From contig CM049314.1 in NCBI GenBank assembly GCA_026874595.1, positions 62,227,300 to 62,291,299 on the forward strand: a stretch of DNA of 64,000 bases. Reading direction: 5' to 3'. Made by a program: the position numbers and the translations under genes. Below the pieces are notes generated by a model, which did no database searches, had not been told where the DNA came from, and saw nothing but the letters and a program-made list of their open reading frames with translations. Origin of the DNA: Sipunculus nudus. Its lineage: Eukaryota > Annelida > Sipuncula > Golfingiida > Sipunculidae. Positions 59,293-64,000 of this stretch are shown here, in pieces. Within the stretch, counting starts at the first letter, position 1. Every line of letters begins with the position of its first letter.

Positions 59293-62200
59293 TAGCTCAG
59301 CTGACTGAAAGTCATCTGAGCTATAGCGATCACTCTTTGTCCGTCGCCCATCCGGCCTTCTGTCCGGCCGTCCGTTAACAGGGCACAAATCGTAACCGCT
59401 GTACCTGGAATCTTCTAAATTGGTATCCTGGGAGGTCCATAAAAATCTCCTTGGAAACCTGAATTGAGGTCTCTGTTACCCATATTCATTGAGCTATGGG
59501 GCTCCGAAGTACCCCCAGAATAATGCAAAATTTGATACAAAAGCTCAAGTATCTGAATAATCACTGCATTGATCACCATGATTCTTTGCATGAATATTGA
59601 TCATGGGATGTTCCATCATTTCCAGCAGACTGGTGGTGCCGCCTGTATTTTTTCGAATTTTTACATTTTTTGTTCTCTTTTTTTTCAGACCCCAATGAAC
59701 TGTCATCTGTTAACAGGGCACAAATCGTAACCGCAGGACCTAGATTCTTCTAACTTGACATCAAGGGAGGTTCATGAAAAGTCTCTGTGAAAACATGAAA
59801 TTAGGTCTCTGTTACCCATATCCTTCGTAGTAAGTACCCCTCAGAATAATTAATAATTTGATACAAATTTAAACTCCAGTATCTGAATAACCAATGCATT
59901 GATCTCCATGATTCTTTGCAGGCATATTGATCATGGAGTGTTCCTTCAGTTCCTGCAAACTGGTGGCGCCACCTGTATTTTTTCAAATTTTTAGGCATTT
60001 TTTCTCTGAGACCTTCAAATGAAGTGGTCATCTGTTAACATGCCACAAACTATAACTGCTGTACCTAGAATCTTCTTACTTGACATCCAGGGAGACTAAT
60101 TTAAAATCTCCTTGGAAACCTGAAATTAGGTTTTTCTGTTACCCATATTCTCCGAGCTATAGGGCTCATAAATACCCCCAAGAATAATTAAAAATTTGAT
60201 ACAAACAAAAGCTCCAGTATCTGAATAACTAATGCCTTGATAGCCACGATTCTTTGGATATAAATTGATCATGCAGTGTTTCATCAGTTCCTGCAGACTG
60301 GTGGCACTACCTGTATTTTTTTCAAATTTTACGCATTTTTTTAGCTCAGCTGACTGAAAGTCATCTGAGCTATAGCGATCACTCTTTGTCCGTCGTCCGT
60401 CTGTCCGTCTGTCCGCCTGTCCGTCCGTTAACCAGGCACAGATCGTAACCGCTGGACCTACAACCTTGTAACTTGGGATTCTGAGAGGTCCATAAAAATC
60501 TCCTTGGAAACCAGAAATTAGGTCTCTGTTACCCATATCCTTCGAGCTATGTGGCCCCAAAGTACCCCCCAGAAAAGTAAAAAAATTCATACAAAAACTT
60601 CAATATCTCATTAACTACTTGACTGATGGTCATGATTTTTGGCATACATATTGATCATGAGATGTTACATCACTTCCTGCAGACTGGTGGCGCCACCTGT
60701 ATTTTTCAATGTTCACGAATTGTTTTCTCCATTTTTGAGACCTTTAAGGATGTAGTTATCTGTCAACAGGGTACAAATCGTAACGACTGGACCTAGAATC
60801 TTCGTTCTCGATTTTTTACGAATTTTTTTCTCTATTTTTGAGACCTTTAAAAATGTGAACATCTGTTAACAAGGCACAAATCATAAAGACTGGACTTAGA
60901 ATCTTAATTCTTGACACACTGAGAGGTCCATGAAAAGTCTCCATGGAAACCAGAAATTAGGTCTCTGTTACCCATATCCTTTGAGCTATGGGGCCCAAAA
61001 TTACCCCCCAGAATAGTCAAAAATTTCATACAAAAACTTCAATATCTCATTAACTACATCACTGATGGTCATGATTTTCGACATACATATTGATCATGAG
61101 ATGTTTCATCAGTTTGTGCAGACTGGTGGCGCCACCTGTATTTTTCAATGTTCACGAATTGTTTTCTCCATTTTTGAGACCTTTAAGGATGTAGTTATCT
61201 GTCGACAGGGTACAAATCGTAACGACTGGACCTAGAATCTTCGTTCTTGACACACAGGGAGACCCATGATAAGTCTCCATGGAAACCTGAAATTTGGTCT
61301 CTGTTACCCATATCCTTTGAGCTATGGCACTCCAAAGTACAGCTCAGAATAATGGAAAATTTGATACAAAAGCTAAAGTATCTGAACAACTAATGCAGAG
61401 ATAACCATAATTGTTTGCATGGATATTGATCATGGAGTGTTTCATAAGTTTCTGCAGACTGGTGGCACCACCTGTATTTGTTCATTTTTTTTACGAAATT
61501 TTTCTGTATTTTTGAGACCTTTAAAGATATGAACATCTGTTAACAGGGCACAAATCATAAAAACTGGACCAAGAATCTTCGTTCTAGACACACAGGGAGA
61601 CCCATGAAAAGTCTCCATGGAAACTTGAAATTAGGTCTCTGTTACCCATATTCTTTAAGCTGTATGGGTCCAAAATACCCCCCCCCCCCAGAATAATGGA
61701 AAATTTGATACAAAAACTGCAGTATTTCAATAACTACAACACTGATGGTCATGATTTTCGGCATACATATTGATCATGAGCTGTTCCATCAGTTTCTGCA
61801 GACTGGGTGTGCCACCTCTATTTATTTTCAAATTTTTACGAATTTTTTTTTTGAGACCTTTAAAGATGTGGTTATCTGTCAACAGGGTACAAATCGCAAC
61901 AACTGGACCTAGAATCTTCATTCTTGTCATGCAAGGAGGCCCATGAAAGGTGCCTGTGGAAACTTGAAATTAGGTCTCTTTTACCCATATCCTTCAAGCT
62001 ATAGGACTCCGAAGTATCCCTCAGAATAATGGACAATTTGATACAAAAACTGAAGTATCTGAACAACTAATGCAGAGATCACTATGATTTTTTGCATGGA
62101 TATTGACCATTAAGTGTTTTTATTAGTTTCTGCAGACTGGTGGAGCCACCTGTATTTTTGTATCCGCCAAAACGAAGTTTTGCGGATACTATGTTTTTGA

Positions 62201-63675
62201 CAGAGTTCCTCCGCCGCGGCGGCGTTCGTTTCCAGAGAGCTCCTCGGAGACTAATGGACTGATTTTTCCCAAACTTACACCTATTATCGGGTCACATGTG
62301 AACTGGTGCCTAACCAATTTGCATTGACCTCTGACCTTTTCTCTCTATCCAGTGTCCATTTGTGGGTCTGTTTCCACTCATAAACCCTCATATCTCGGGA
62401 ACCGTTTGACCGATCAGGAAATAAAATTGATACAAATGTAGCCCTTGGTTTGCTTATAACATACACAAAAAATGGTGGCGCCACCTGTAACCATGTTTGC
62501 ACAGTGTCCATCTGTTCATCTGCCTTGGGTTAAAATCACTCATATCTCTGCAGTGAATTGACTAATTCACCTGAAATTCGTCATGTGTATACATCCAGGA
62601 TAGCTTTCTTGATTTTATGACAGGTGGCGCCACCTACGTTCACGTTCACGCTGATGACATCCAAGCTTATATCTCGGGAACCGTTTGACCGATCAGGAAA
62701 TAAAATTTATACAAATGTAGCCCTTTGATAGCTCTGTAACATACACAAAAAATGGTGGCGCCACCTGTAACAATGTTTGCACAGGGTCTGCCGTGGCCTA
62801 AAATCACTCATTTCTCTGTAGTGGTTCGACATAACTGCCTAAAATTTTGCAGGTTTATACATCGTGGACAGCTTTCTTGATTTTATGACAGGTGGCGCCA
62901 CCTACATTCTAGTTAACGCTGGACACATCCAAGCTCATATCTCAGGAACCATTTGACCGATTGGGCCAAAATTGTGCATGTGTTTAGATCTCACATAGGT
63001 CTTTATCATACACAAAACTGGAGGGGTTACCTGCAAAGATTTTTGCACAGTGTTTGTCTGTTTGTCTGCCATGGGCAAAAATCGCTCATATACATGTAGT
63101 GGTTTGACTTTTCTGCCTAAAATTTTGCAGGTGTATACAACTTGGACAGCTTTCTGGATTTGTGGTAGGTGGCACAACCTACATACACATTTAGGCTGCA
63201 GACATCCATGCTAATATGCAACATACCTCACTCTATTTCCCCTTGCCACTCAATCCATGCCTCACTATCCGATTTTGGCAGATACATGTAGTCACTTGTC
63301 GGTTACCTGTATTCTCGTTTTAAAAGTTTACACATTTTTCTCTATTTTTGAGATATATAAATACAGACTAAATCTTGGCCTGTTGGTTAATCTGTTTGAT
63401 GCTTCAGTTGAATGGGTATATACTACCATTCTGATGATAAAATTTCCTTTTGCGAATCTCTTCCCAGTCAGCTGAGCGTCATGACCCATTGGTCACTTGT
63501 TCTATTTATGAGACCTTCAAATGAAGTTGTCATCTGTCCAAAAGCCCACTGAAACCCATTTCTAAGGACTTGTCACAAAATTCATGATTTTCTTGCACTC
63601 TTGCAGTCTATTTTGCTCATTGTTCAACATTCCTTGAATTCAGCTGAGCGTCTTGGCCCATGGGCCACTTGTTAA
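59293..63675 (+). mobile_element. Satellite-bearing element cluster, about 335-bp tandem units
   Basis: It starts TTAGCTCAGCTGACTGAAAG, then a CCGT/CCG-rich head and units beginning near GTTAACAGGGCACAAATCG at about 59375, 59710, 60035, 60428, 60763, 60866, 61203, 61540 and 61880. Each full unit carries GTCTCTGTTACCCATAT and GACTGGTGGCGCCACCTG. A second head starts at 60342. A different tail (62160-63480) follows, ending GTCAGCTGAGCGTCATGACC, with a second such end at 63640-63672. The start and end share GCTCAGCTGAC in inverted orientation. No protein is encoded. Confidence 0.85.
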
Positions 63676-64000
63676 ACAAAGCTTATATCAAAAGCTAATT
63701 TTTACGTTCTTGATATGTGGCAATATTTCTTCAGTTATCGAAAGCCTTTAATTATGATAATATTTATCTTACTAAATGAGCGATTTAAATAACCATGCCA
63801 TAGTTCCTTATCTCTTGTTGTTTTGAAAAACGGGATCTACGTGTGATGAAGACTAAATAAATACCATGTCTTATATATTTAGTCAAGCTGTTGTTACACG
63901 TTTATTCTATAGTTTCATTAGGAACCCGCTTGATAAGCGGTGCCCTGTAGTGATCACTGTGTCAGTCCGTCCTTCCGTCCATCCTTCTCAACAACAACCT
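63676..64000. other. Window edge, start of another CCGT-headed repeat
   Basis: From about 63915 the sequence GATAAGCGGTGCCCTGTAGT followed by GTCCGTCCTTCCGTCC looks like another repeat head cut by the window end. No sushi exon is seen. Confidence 0.4.

Noticed and set aside
60126-60590. 154-codon minus-strand ORF
   Set aside because: It lies within the 335-bp satellite-bearing element; similar frames appear in every unit, so the repeat explains it.
63721-63753. Possible terminal exon of the sushi gene (acceptor TTTCTTCAG, then a few codons and TAA)
   Set aside because: The phase would fit after sushi 17, but a short stop-containing exon after a 4.5-kb repeat block is easily found by chance and has no other support.

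Overview
This is a piece of an animal nuclear genome. It is AT-rich, gene-poor and intron-rich, crowded with (AT)n tracts, short inverted-repeat DNA elements, SINE-like repeats and LINE relics, and its coding exons are short with GT/AG borders. The repeat style (CCGT-rich heads, tandem-repeat-bearing interspersed elements, TTAGCTCAGCTGA-type ends) recalls marine lophotrochozoans, most likely a mollusc. That assignment is inference, not proof.

The window is dominated by one large plus-strand gene starting at 9289 and still open at the last exon I recognise (ends 59188). I join 26 exons, giving 4468 coding bases and about 1489 residues with an unbroken frame. The order is: signal peptide; six-cysteine C-type lectin domain (CTLD1) in two exons; 15-residue two-cysteine exon; PAN/apple-like domain; second lectin domain (CTLD2) in two exons; ten sushi/CCP modules, one exon each; a Thr/Ser-rich linker in two small exons; seven more sushi modules. 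Almost all exons are phase 1-1, so they can be shuffled or duplicated freely. Sushi modules 2-10 fall into three recurring types (A, B, C), showing that exon blocks were duplicated together with their flanking introns. The product should be secreted or cell-surface and probably works in adhesion or immune recognition. Neither lectin domain keeps the standard calcium/sugar motifs.

Layout: 1-9288 is upstream sequence, with a possible minus-strand first exon and a CCAAT promoter near 930-1030, several inverted-repeat elements, and a 75-bp minisatellite (7611-8090). 9289-25276 holds the signal peptide, CTLD1, PAN and CTLD2 exons in long repeat-rich introns, including an L2/CR1-like LINE. 25277-34307 is one long intron containing a decayed minus-strand L1/Tx1-like LINE, itself split by a satellite-bearing element. 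34308-59188 holds the sushi exons and linker, with three hAT-type elements (two with perfect 8-bp target duplications) and four copies of a MITE, at least two with perfect 5-bp duplications. 59293-63675 is a large repeat block of about 335-bp units.

No convincing functional tRNA, rRNA, CRISPR array or bacterial-type gene is present. All exon borders are read by eye; there is no transcript evidence.
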